A stretch of DNA of 64,000 nt, from positions 3,278-67,277 of the forward strand of contig JBPCXI010000151.1 in NCBI GenBank assembly GCA_051008895.1. The letters are read 5' to 3'. Position 1 is the first letter of the stretch; every line of letters starts with the position of its first letter. The position numbers and the translations under genes were made by a program. The notes below the pieces were generated by a model. The model had not been told where the DNA came from. It worked only from the letters and a program-made list of their open reading frames with translations, and did no database searches. The stretch is from SMWD01 sp051008895 (GTDB lineage Bacteria > Pseudomonadota > Gammaproteobacteria > Steroidobacterales > GCA-2729495). This document shows positions 1 through 5,928 of this stretch, piece after piece.

Positions 1-108
1 GCCCGCATGGATCATGACCGTTTTCGCCGGCACGGTGCGTACGCGGCAATAGGTCAGAAACCGATTGATCGCGGGAATATCACTGGACGTCTTTCCGTTG
101 TAAGTCAT
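1..108 (-). CDS. crp: CRP/Vfr-family cAMP-receptor-type transcription regulator, N-terminal part only
   Basis: Minus-strand reading frame that runs off the left edge of the window; only the first 36 codons are present. The visible residues include FLTYCRVRTVPAKTVMIH, which aligns with the start of E. coli CRP ([20 protein letters not shown]), the first strands of the cyclic-nucleotide-binding beta-barrel. The ATG at 106-108 is preceded by GGGGAG about 7-8 bases upstream. The DNA-binding helix-turn-helix lies outside the window, so CRP, Vfr and Clp cannot be separated. A CRP-like palindrome lies 77 bp upstream at 185-200, which suggests autoregulation as for E. coli crp. The identification rests on a short stretch. 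Confidence 0.72.
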   Translation of the reverse strand, partial: MTYNGKTSSDIPAINRFLTYCRVRTVPAKTVMIHAG

Positions 109-455
109 ATATAACTACTCCCCAATAACCCGACAGAGATTTAAGCGCGAGTTCAACATAAGATGCAATGACCGGTGCCGATTCTGTGACACGCGTCTCA
201 ACGCTGGCCTGTTGCGGCCGAAAAACGTGAGCTTGCCGCGAATCGAATTCTCAGTTTTCGCGCAAAAGAGCCCGCCGCGTGCGCTGCCGCGGCCCCCCAC
301 TTGTCATAATGTCTGCCGTGCCATTCACGGACCGGCGCCACGGCCGTCGGGTTTCGCTGTGGCGCGGCAAGTTGCGCAGGGGGCACGATGGGGTTATTCA
401 CGGCCACTGCAATGCGATATCATGCGCAGCCTTTGACACCACCCAGGCAGAACAA
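109..455. other. Divergent intergenic region between crp-like gene and DUF481 gene
   Basis: About 350 bp with no convincing gene. It holds the candidate CRP site at 185-200 and must contain the promoters for the two divergent genes. No -35/-10 pair stood out strongly; TATCAT at 418-423 is a weak -10 candidate for the DUF481 gene. Short open frames here are not supported by ribosome-binding sites or recognisable protein content. Confidence 0.6.
185..200. promoter_or_regulatory. Candidate CRP/Vfr binding site
   Basis: TGTGA at 185-189, six bases, then TCTCA at 196-200. This matches the TGTGA-N6-TCACA consensus at 9 of 10 specified positions. It lies upstream of both the crp-like gene (start 108, minus) and the DUF481 gene (start 456, plus), so it could serve autoregulation, activation of the porin-like gene, or both. 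Function is inferred from sequence only. Confidence 0.5.
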
Positions 456-1196
456 ATGAAGCGTTTTCTGATAGTTGCATGCGTCGGCGCCGCGCTCGGC
501 GCGATCGCTACGACCGCGTTCGCGGCTGACGAAGAGCCCGAAGAACTCAAGGGTCCGTGGTCCGGGCGCATTCTAGGCGGTTATCTAGCGACCAGCGGCA
601 ATACCGAAAATACCGCTGCGAATCTCGAGGCCGGCGTGAACTGGGACGGTCTGCGCTGGCATCACGCGCTGAGCGGGCGGGCAATCGGCCAGTCCACCGA
701 CAAAGACACGACAGCTGAGTCCTACAAGGCGACCTACGAGGCCAATTTCGACCTATCGGACAGGACGTACCTGTTCGGCCTGCTGGACTACAACAAGAAC
801 CGCTTCTCGACCTATACCCAGCAGACCTTCCAGTTTGCGGGCATCGGGCGACGTTTCATTATGACGGACAAGCACCAGCTCAACGCCGAGGTGGCGGCCG
901 GTTTGACCCAGGCCGACATTGCGACCGGCGGCAGCCAGGACGAGTTCAACTGGCGCGTCTCCGGAAGCTACAACTGGAATATCACCGACACATCGCGGTT
1001 TACGCAGACGCTGGGCGTCAACAGCGGCTCGAGCAACACCTTCACCGAGTCCGTGACCGAGGTAGCGGCCAATATCTACGGGGCGCTCGCAATGGTCCTG
1101 TCGTATAAGATCCAGAACAATTCGGACGTGCTTCCGGGCACCGACAAAACGGACACCTTCGCGGCGATAAACCTGGAATACGCATTCGGCCAGTAG
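456..1196 (+). CDS. DUF481 family outer-membrane beta-barrel protein (YdiY-like)
   Basis: 246 residues. Residues 1-23 form a signal peptide ending AFA, with cleavage before ADEEPEE. The rest is alternating aromatic/polar beta-strands typical of the DUF481 'salt-induced outer membrane protein' family, including the ATSGNTENTAANLEAG stretch near the start and a terminal strand ending in AFGQ (LEYAFGQ). The ATG at 456 was chosen because it starts a complete signal peptide; the open frame extends further upstream without one. The ribosome-binding site is weak (AGGCAG). A second DUF481 protein occurs at 50289-51281. The exact substrate or role of the family is unknown; outer-membrane location is inferred. 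Confidence 0.85.
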   Translation: MKRFLIVACVGAALGAIATTAFAADEEPEELKGPWSGRILGGYLATSGNTENTAANLEAGVNWDGLRWHHALSGRAIGQSTDKDTTAESYKATYEANFDLSDRTYLFGLLDYNKNRFSTYTQQTFQFAGIGRRFIMTDKHQLNAEVAAGLTQADIATGGSQDEFNWRVSGSYNWNITDTSRFTQTLGVNSGSSNTFTESVTEVAANIYGALAMVLSYKIQNNSDVLPGTDKTDTFAAINLEYAFGQ

Positions 1197-1217
1197 GCCT
1201 CCGCGCCGGGGCGGCGA

Positions 1218-1246
1218 TTGCTAATTAGGCCCCACGCCAGTAAAAT
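1218..1246 (+). promoter_or_regulatory. Promoter of rplM-rpsI
   Basis: TTGCTA at 1218-1223 and TAAAAT at 1241-1246, separated by exactly 17 bp, lie 57 bp before the rplM start. Two bases of each hexamer or fewer differ from the sigma-70 consensus. There is no other promoter-like pair between the DUF481 stop and rplM. Confidence 0.6.
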
Positions 1247-1302
1247 CGCCGCCTTTTCCGCGCCCGCACGGCCCGCCGGGCCGAACCACGGAACCGAGAG
1301 CA

Positions 1303-1731
1303 ATGAAAACATATTCCGCGAAACCCGCCGAGGTCCGCCGCGACTGGTTCGTCGTAGACGCCAGCGGCAAGACGCTCGGGCGCCTGGCGACCGAAATCGC
1401 GACGCGGCTGAAAGGCAAGCACAAGCCCGAGTACACGCCGCATGTGGACACTGGCGACTATATCGTCGTCGTGAACGCAGAAAAGATCCGGGTGACGGGC
1501 AATAAGCTCAAGGACAAGTTGTATCAGCATCACACCGGCTATATCGGTAACCTGAAGACGATCAATCTCGAGAATATGCTCGAGAAGGCACCGGAGCAGG
1601 TGATCACGAAGGCGGTCAAGGGAATGCTGCCGAAAAACAAGCTCGGCGCCGCAATGATCAAGAAATTGCGGGTTTACGCCGGTCCGGAACACGATCACGC
1701 GGCCCAGCAGCCACAGGCGCTGGAACTCTGA
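1303..1731 (+). CDS. rplM: Large ribosomal subunit protein uL13
   Basis: 142 residues, the normal length for bacterial L13. The N-terminus MKTYSAKPAEVRRDWFVVDA and the central TGDYIVVVNAEK, KxYxHTGYxGNLK-like and VKGMLPKN segments are family hallmarks. L13 is an early-assembling 50S protein that binds 23S rRNA. It starts at ATG 1303 behind GAGAGC and is followed 16 bp later by rpsI, the conserved rplM-rpsI operon. The C-terminus PEHDHAAQQPQALEL is typical of gammaproteobacterial L13. Confidence 0.97.
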   Translation: MKTYSAKPAEVRRDWFVVDASGKTLGRLATEIATRLKGKHKPEYTPHVDTGDYIVVVNAEKIRVTGNKLKDKLYQHHTGYIGNLKTINLENMLEKAPEQVITKAVKGMLPKNKLGAAMIKKLRVYAGPEHDHAAQQPQALEL

Positions 1732-1747
1732 CAGCGAGAGATTAGAT

Positions 1748-2140
1748 ATGGCAACGGACACCTACTACGGCACGGGTCGCCGCAAATCATCGACGGCAAG
1801 GGTTTACCTGCGCCCCGGCAGCGGCAATATCATGGTGAACAAGCGGTCGCTGGACCAGTTTTTCGGTCGCAAGACGGCACGAATGATTGTGCGTCAGCCG
1901 TTGGAGCTCACTGAGCTGAGCGACAAGTTCGACGTGATGGTGCGCGTCAACGGTGGCGGCACGACAGGGCAGGCCGGCGCTATTCGCCACGGTCTGACCC
2001 GGGCGCTGATAGACTACGATGAAACGCTGCGCCCGACGCTACGCAAGGCCGGTTTCGTGACGCGGGACGCGCGCGAGGTCGAGCGTAAGAAAGTGGGACT
2101 GCGCAAGGCGCGACGCGCCACGCAATACTCCAAGCGCTGA
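1748..2140 (+). CDS. rpsI: Small ribosomal subunit protein uS9
   Basis: 130 residues. YYGTGRRKSSTARVYLRPGSG at the N-terminus and the basic tail ending RRATQYSKR are diagnostic of S9, whose C-terminal SKR reaches the P-site tRNA in the 30S subunit. Starts 16 bp after rplM behind a purine-rich GAGAGATT. No separate promoter is seen, so it is co-transcribed with rplM. The tRNA-Gln gene follows after 37 bp. Confidence 0.97.
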   Translation: MATDTYYGTGRRKSSTARVYLRPGSGNIMVNKRSLDQFFGRKTARMIVRQPLELTELSDKFDVMVRVNGGGTTGQAGAIRHGLTRALIDYDETLRPTLRKAGFVTRDAREVERKKVGLRKARRATQYSKR

Positions 2141-2177
2141 GCCGGATCCCGGCTTGCGTTGCGGTCCCGGACAGATT

Positions 2178-2251
2178 TGGGGGATCGTCTAGCGGTAGGA
2201 CTGCGGACTCTGACTCCGCCAACCCAGGTTCGAATCCTGGTCCCCCAGCCA
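2178..2251 (+). tRNA. tRNA-Gln (anticodon CUG), CCA encoded
   Basis: A full cloverleaf can be drawn. The acceptor stem pairs TGGGGGA with TCCCCCA; the D-arm is GTC..GAC around TAGCGGTAG. The anticodon stem is GCGGA/TCCGC with loop CTCTGAC, and the T-arm is CCAGG-TTCGAAT-CCTGG. Loop positions 34-36 are CTG, reading CAG (glutamine). The discriminator G and the encoded CCA complete the 3' end. It lies immediately upstream of a strong terminator hairpin. Confidence 0.95.
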
Positions 2252-2297
2252 AAACAAAAGCCCGCTTTTAGCGGGCTTTTATTTTGGCTGGGGGACC
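2239..2297. repeat. Long inverted repeat mirroring the tRNA-Gln 3' end around its terminator
   Basis: Bases 2239-2254 (last 12 bases of the tRNA plus AAAA) are the exact reverse complement of 2282-2297. Nested inside, 2256-2265 pairs with 2271-2280. With a single mismatch (C2255/A2281) the whole forms arms of 27 bases around the loop TTTTA. A further GGGACC-TT-GGTCCC palindrome lies at 2292-2305. The mature tRNA 3' end could therefore be drawn into a long hairpin if transcription passed the terminator. Confidence 0.85.
2256..2280 (+). terminator. Intrinsic terminator after tRNA-Gln
   Basis: Perfect 10-bp stem (AAAAGCCCGC / GCGGGCTTTT) with a five-base loop TTTTA, ending in a T-run. It is placed five bases after the encoded CCA and should end the rplM-rpsI-tRNA transcription unit. 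Confidence 0.85.
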
Positions 2298-2313
2298 TTG
2301 GTCCCTCTTGTAA

Positions 2314-2340
2314 AAAAAACCCGCCGGCGGCGGGTTTTTT
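2314..2340. terminator. Bidirectional intrinsic terminator between tRNA-Gln and rpiA
   Basis: CCCGCC at 2320-2325 pairs with GGCGGG at 2329-2334, flanked by A6 on the left and T6 on the right, so it has the GC stem plus T-run in both directions. It lies 29 bp past the rpiA stop on that gene's transcript and serves as backup for the tRNA terminator. Confidence 0.8.
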
Positions 2341-2368
2341 GGTCAGGGGTGGCCGGCAGCGCCTCGTT

Positions 2369-3031
2369 CTACGCCCGGTTCATTTCTCGGACGCCGCTGT
2401 TGTCGGCCATCAGGATCCGGTCTGCCGGGCGCTGGGCGAAGATGCCGACCGTGACCACGCCGGGGATCTGATTGAAGCGGTTTTCCATTTCGACCGGGTT
2501 CGTGATCTGCAGGTTGTAGATGTCGATGACCTCGTTGCCGTTGTCGGTCAGGAACCCTTCGCGGGCGACCGGTTGACCGCGGCTCTTGACGAACTGCCGG
2601 GCCACGAACGAGCGTGCCATCGGCACGACCTCGACCGGCAGTGGAAATGTGCCGAGCACCCCGACCCATTTGGAATCGTCGATCAGGCAGACGAATTCGC
2701 GTGCGGCTCCGGCCAGCACCTTCTCGCGCGTCAGCGCTCCGCCGCCACCCTTGATCAGGTGGAAATGCTTGTTGGCCTCGTCCGCACCGTCGACATACAG
2801 GTCGAGATTGCCGGCATCCGCCAGCTCGCTGACCTCGAATCCGGCGGCCGACAGCCGATCCGCCGTCGCGACCGAGCTCGCGACGACCTTGTCGATCTGA
2901 TCGCGAATTGACGAGAGTTCATCGATGAATTCGTTGACGGTCGTGCCCGTCCCGACGCCCAGAATCATGCCGGGTTTGATGTACTGCAGCGCGGCACGCG
3001 CCGCCATCCGCTTCTTGTCACCGTGATGCAT
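2369..3031 (-). CDS. rpiA: Ribose-5-phosphate isomerase A
   Basis: 220 residues, co-linear with E. coli RpiA (219). It interconverts ribose 5-phosphate and ribulose 5-phosphate in the pentose phosphate pathway, in the cytoplasm. Recognisable blocks in order are GVGTGTTVNEFID (phosphate loop), YVDGADE (catalytic acids), IKGGGGALTREK (lysine and substrate loop), FPLPVEVVPMA and NQIPGVVTVGIFA. The start at 3031 is preceded by a G-rich Shine-Dalgarno (GGGGGGACTCT). It is monocistronic, bounded by a bidirectional terminator downstream. Confidence 0.96.
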   Translation of the reverse strand: MHHGDKKRMAARAALQYIKPGMILGVGTGTTVNEFIDELSSIRDQIDKVVASSVATADRLSAAGFEVSELADAGNLDLYVDGADEANKHFHLIKGGGGALTREKVLAGAAREFVCLIDDSKWVGVLGTFPLPVEVVPMARSFVARQFVKSRGQPVAREGFLTDNGNEVIDIYNLQITNPVEMENRFNQIPGVVTVGIFAQRPADRILMADNSGVREMNRA

Positions 3032-3132
3032 AGAGTCCCCCCGCCGCTAGCCTAGCGCCCGCCAATCGGCGAGTCCAGACGTGCCGACCGGCGGCTCCCT
3101 GCGGGTGGCGAAATTCACGGAAGCCAGAAAGA

Positions 3133-3159
3133 AATATGCCCGCCATTGGCGGGCATATT
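3133..3159 (-). terminator. Terminator hairpin downstream of the histone-like gene
   Basis: A 12-bp perfect stem (3133-3144 with 3148-3159) around a three-base loop, followed on the minus strand by TTTCTTTCT. A second hairpin, GCCTCCT/AGGAGGC at 3168-3186, lies between it and the stop codon. Both sit between the lysine-rich gene and rpiA. Confidence 0.65.
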
Positions 3160-3196
3160 CTGAAAGAGCCTCCTTTCTCAGGAGGCCGCGGCGACG

Positions 3197-3541
3197 CTAT
3201 TTCCGTCTCCGCGAGACTTTTCTCTTAGCCTTTCTCTTGGCTTTTTTCTTGGTCTTGCGCTTGGCCTTTTTCTTGGTCTTACGCTTGGCTTTTTTCTTCA
3301 CCTTACGCTTGGCCTTTTTCTTGGTCTTGCGCTTGGCTTTTTTCTTCGCCTTACGCTTGGCCTTTTTCTTGGTCTTACGCTTGGCTTTCTTCTTCACCTT
3401 GCGCTTGGCCTTTTTCTTAGCCTTCTTTCTAGTAGTCTTACGGGCCGCTTTCTTGCGTACTACCCGTTTCTTCTTCGCAACTTTACGTTTCGCCTTCTTG
3501 CGCGAAACCTTCTTTCGAGATGCAGTCTTTCTAGCCATCAT
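3197..3541 (-). CDS. Histone H1-like, lysine/arginine-only DNA-binding protein
   Basis: 114 residues, composed almost entirely of K, R, A, T, V and S, with no acidic, aromatic or cysteine residue. Residues 42-105 are eight perfect tandem octapeptides KKKAKRK[T/V/A], encoded by near-identical 24-bp DNA repeats. Such proteins resemble the C-terminal tail of eukaryotic H1 and bacterial Hc1/Hc2- or AlgP-type nucleoid proteins, and are expected to coat and condense DNA or RNA. Two adjacent ATGs start the gene; CGGAGA stands six bases before the first. The stem-loop downstream and a palindrome upstream mark it as its own unit. Target and role are inferred from composition. Confidence 0.8.
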   Translation of the reverse strand: MMARKTASRKKVSRKKAKRKVAKKKRVVRKKAARKTTRKKAKKKAKRKVKKKAKRKTKKKAKRKAKKKAKRKTKKKAKRKVKKKAKRKTKKKAKRKTKKKAKRKAKRKVSRRRK

Positions 3542-3618
3542 AGTCTCCGTGTCGGGGATAACCGTGGCCGAGTATATACATTGGAAGAGAAAATGCTAGT
3601 AAATCAAGGGTGATCGGC

Positions 3619-3642
3619 ATCTCACTTTATAAGTTGTGAGAT
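3619..3642. promoter_or_regulatory. Palindrome in the promoter region of the histone-like gene
   Basis: ATCTCAC at 3619-3625 is inverted as GTGAGAT at 3636-3642, with the nested ACTT-TAT-AAGT between. The minus strand reads TATAAA inside it, a plausible -10 box about 90 bp before the histone-like start. The arrangement suggests an operator over a promoter, but no known factor is assigned. Confidence 0.4.
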
Positions 3643-3748
3643 CCGCTATTTCGCCGGTGTTTTCGCCCGATTGCATGCCCGGAATTTATGCGATGCAAGT
3701 CACATTGACCGCGCGTATGGGTTTTTCTTTATGTGTGCGTAATCGATA

Positions 3749-4327
3749 TCAGCGAAAGCGATAAGCGCAACTCTCGGTTATTGCGTGGTGCAGCGGCACA
3801 TCCCAGCTGGAAGCCTTTATTTGTGCGGTTTTCTGGAACTCATAAGCCACGCCAACAAGTTTTGGGCGTGTCCAGCGGTGACGCAGACGAAGAAAGCGAA
3901 AACTTCGATCATAGAATCCCGCGCCCATTCCGATCCTGTTTCCGGTCGCGTCGAACGCGACGAGAGGAGTCAGCACGACGTCGATTTCTTGCGGTCGGCG
4001 AAATTGTCCAGGCGGACAAGCAGGCTCCGGAATTCCGAATTGATTGGTCGAAAGCGGGGTTTTTGCGCAATATTGCGCAAATCTCAGCTCGCTGCCGCGC
4101 ACGATCGGCAGATACACCTCACGTCCTCTCCGCAAAGCATCGGCAATGAAATAGTCGCAATCGACTTCACCGCCGACCGAGAAATACGCTGCGATTCGCC
4201 GCGCACGCGATATGAAAGATTGTCGCCAGAGTGTCGCTGCAATATCCACGGACAGTTCCGCAACCCGATCCGCGGGAAGTTCTGCGCGCTGCTTGCGATG
4301 CGCGGCGCGAATGGCTGCGGTGTCCAT
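3749..4327 (-). CDS. fau: 5-formyltetrahydrofolate cyclo-ligase
   Basis: 192 residues. It converts 5-formyl-THF to 5,10-methenyl-THF using ATP, recycling a folate by-product of glycine/serine metabolism. Family features are the basic N-terminus AAHRKQRAELP, FSVGGEVDCDYFI, ELRFAQY, and the nucleotide/folate loop VAFDATGNRIGMGAGFYDR near residue 145. The ATG at 4327 was taken because it gives the standard N-terminus; the frame extends upstream into the 6S RNA. The gene directly follows ssrS, as E. coli ygfA (fau) does, and is presumably co-transcribed with 6S RNA. Confidence 0.93.
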   Translation of the reverse strand: MDTAAIRAAHRKQRAELPADRVAELSVDIAATLWRQSFISRARRIAAYFSVGGEVDCDYFIADALRRGREVYLPIVRGSELRFAQYCAKTPLSTNQFGIPEPACPPGQFRRPQEIDVVLTPLVAFDATGNRIGMGAGFYDRSFRFLRLRHRWTRPKLVGVAYEFQKTAQIKASSWDVPLHHAITESCAYRFR

Positions 4328-4378
4328 GTGCTTACCCCGAGTTTCGCGGAGCCATCGAATGATGTGAGGGGAGAGGTG

Positions 4379-4563
4379 CCTCCCGCATGTGCCGTGATGA
4401 ACCACCTACTCTCGAACCAGAGCGGAAGGTGGGATCAGCCGTGACAGAGCAGGCTATCCGCCAAAAGCGGTAGTGCACAAAGCTGCCTACAGACTATTGA
4501 TCCCTAATCTGAAAGTTAGGGTCGAAAGACTTCCGGGCTCACCTCGAACACTGCAGGAGGACT
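4379..4563 (-). ncRNA. ssrS: 6S RNA
   Basis: About 183 nt between zapA and fcl, exactly the E. coli ssrS position, read in the same direction as fcl. The ends close into a long terminal stem: CCTCCTGC at the 5' end (4560-4553 on the minus strand) pairs with GCGGGAGG at the 3' end, and continues AGTGT with GCAC-A-T. Length and position are as expected for this RNA, which binds sigma-70 RNA polymerase by mimicking an open promoter. A perfect TATAAT lies just upstream. The central bubble was not folded rigorously. Confidence 0.82.
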
Positions 4564-4570
4564 TGGGCTC

Positions 4571-4576
4571 ATTATA
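4571..4576 (-). promoter_or_regulatory. -10 box of the 6S RNA promoter
   Basis: On the minus strand this reads TATAAT, a perfect sigma-70 -10 element, 7-8 bases before the inferred 5' end of 6S RNA. It sits inside a small inverted repeat, GGGCT at 4565-4569 and AGCCC at 4576-4580. No good -35 hexamer is present at 17 bp spacing (CATTTA). Confidence 0.65.
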
Positions 4577-4616
4577 GCCCGAACTAACAGAGATAAATGA
4601 GAACTGATACTCAGGC

Positions 4617-4689
4617 GGGGATGGCCATGCGGGAATGGCCAGTCGGGAATAGCCAGATGGGAATCCTGGCCGGTCGGGAATATTGACTA
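4617..4689. repeat. Degenerate 14-bp tandem repeat (GGGAATGGCCAGTC type)
   Basis: Units begin with GGG at 4617, 4631, 4645, 4659 and 4676; the first three steps are exactly 14 bp. Units read GGGGATGGCCATGC, GGGAATGGCCAGTC, GGGAATAGCCAGAT, then an expanded and a partial copy. The array lies between the zapA stop and the 6S promoter. Confidence 0.75.
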
Positions 4690-5004
4690 TAGCTCGAGCT
4701 GCTGGCCCGACTGCAGCGCCGATTCAACGCGCTCGCGCATTTCGCGCACTTTGAACTTGGCCTCGGTCTCGAGCTTTGACCCGACGTCGCTCGCCGCGAT
4801 CAGGTCGTTCGCCATGTTCAGCGCGGCCATGACTGCAATACGATCCAGTCCGACCACCTTCCCGCTATCGCGAATCTCGCGCATCTTGATGTTGAGCAGC
4901 TCCGCCGAGTCCACGAGTGACTTGCGCTCGTCCGCCGGACAGGAAATCTGATATTCCTTTTCCAGGATCTTGACGTTGACGTGGGCAAAGATATCGTTGT
5001 TCAT
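4687..5004 (-). CDS. zapA: Cell division protein ZapA
   Basis: 105 residues. ZapA binds FtsZ and bundles protofilaments at the division ring. The N-terminal globular part (VNVKILEKEYQISCPADER) and the following long helix (IAVMAALNMANDLI to the C-terminus) match the family, as does the length. The ATG at 5004 overlaps the stop of the upstream zapB-like gene by four bases (ATGA), so the two are translationally coupled. The gene lies next to 6S RNA, the conserved gammaproteobacterial order. Confidence 0.93.
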   Translation of the reverse strand: MNNDIFAHVNVKILEKEYQISCPADERKSLVDSAELLNIKMREIRDSGKVVGLDRIAVMAALNMANDLIAASDVGSKLETEAKFKVREMRERVESALQSGQQLEL

Positions 5005-5231
5005 GTCCCGTGTTCCATAGCTTTCAGCCGGCCTATCATCGCCTCGACGCGGGCGCGTACCTGCTCATTCTTCTGCAGCAAAGTTGCGCGCTCCCCGATC
5101 AGCGCATCTTGCCGTTGCTTCAATGAGCGATTTTCTTCCTTGAGCTGGCTCGTGATCACGACCAGCTCATCGAGCCGCCGCTCCAGCCTCTGGAGTTCCT
5201 GCTCGAAGCTCTTGTCCGGTGAGTCAGCCAT
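5001..5231 (-). CDS. ZapB-like coiled-coil protein (TIGR02449 family)
   Basis: 76 residues, nearly all one charged coiled coil (ELQRLERRLDELV to AMIGRLKAM). Proteins of this size and sequence occur immediately upstream of zapA in many gammaproteobacteria that lack the enterobacterial position of zapB, and are annotated TIGR02449. A role in bridging ZapA/FtsZ rings, like ZapB, is inferred from the operon and the coiled coil. It overlaps zapA by four bases. The promoter must lie in 5232-5348, shared with divergent ygfB. Confidence 0.82.
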   Translation of the reverse strand: MADSPDKSFEQELQRLERRLDELVVITSQLKEENRSLKQRQDALIGERATLLQKNEQVRARVEAMIGRLKAMEHGT

Positions 5232-5348
5232 GGATTGAATATAGTGTCAGTGGCGCATCAGGGTCAAATGTGCAGGATCTGGTCGGAGTGCTAAGATTCG
5301 CCGGCGACCTAAGCGGTCGTGAGCACTGCACTTTATCTGCACTTTATA

Positions 5349-5918
5349 ATGACAAGCCTGTCCAAATACGACTGGGGCAAGATCGGCTCCGCGCTGCGCG
5401 ATGCCGGCTTACTCGGCGAGCCGTCAGAGATTCATGGGGAATTTTGCGGGCTGGTGTGCGTGATGGGTCAGGATGCAGTGACGTCCTGGCCGGCGGCGGC
5501 GCTTGCCGACGCATCATCGCCGAGCGACGATGCGCGCCGGTCGCTGCGCGATCTCGCCGCCGCTTCATGGGCGTCGCTCGATTCGGGCGACATGAGTTTC
5601 GAGTTACTCCTGCCGTCCGATGCAGAACCGCTGGAGATCAGGGCTGAATCGCTTGGTTTTTGGTGTCAGGGCTTCATGCACGGCGTCGGCGCCAGCGGCC
5701 GCTCCGGCGCGAAGACTGCGCTCGCCGAGCATGAGGTCATTAAGGACATCATCGGCGACTTCAGTGAGATCACCCGTGCGGCGTTTGCCGACGACGAAAC
5801 GGAGGAAGAGGGCGAGGCCGCATTCATCGAACTCGTCGAATATGTGCGCGTCAGCGTGCAGCTCGTGTTCGAAGAGTTTCTCGGCATCAGGTCCGACGTC
5901 GGTTCGGAAGCGCATTGA
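5349..5918 (+). CDS. ygfB: YgfB/YecA family protein (UPF0149)
   Basis: 189 residues from ATG 5349. The family pattern is visible: HGEFCGLVC near residue 29, LPSDAEPL, LGFWCQGFMHGVG, and the acidic C-terminal helix EEGEAAFIELVEYVRVSVQLVFEE. In Pseudomonas, YgfB is a small regulator that affects expression of ampDh3 and beta-lactam resistance; elsewhere its role is unclear. The start is uncertain: a GTG at 5319 is in frame and neither has a clear Shine-Dalgarno. It opens the long plus-strand run and is followed 10 bp later by pepP, as in E. coli. Confidence 0.88.
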   Translation: MTSLSKYDWGKIGSALRDAGLLGEPSEIHGEFCGLVCVMGQDAVTSWPAAALADASSPSDDARRSLRDLAAASWASLDSGDMSFELLLPSDAEPLEIRAESLGFWCQGFMHGVGASGRSGAKTALAEHEVIKDIIGDFSEITRAAFADDETEEEGEAAFIELVEYVRVSVQLVFEEFLGIRSDVGSEAH

Positions 5919-5928
5919 GGGGCAAGGA

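Noticed and set aside
3242..3433. CRISPR-like array of 24-bp repeats
   Set aside because: The repeats are contiguous codons of the lysine-rich protein, with no spacers.
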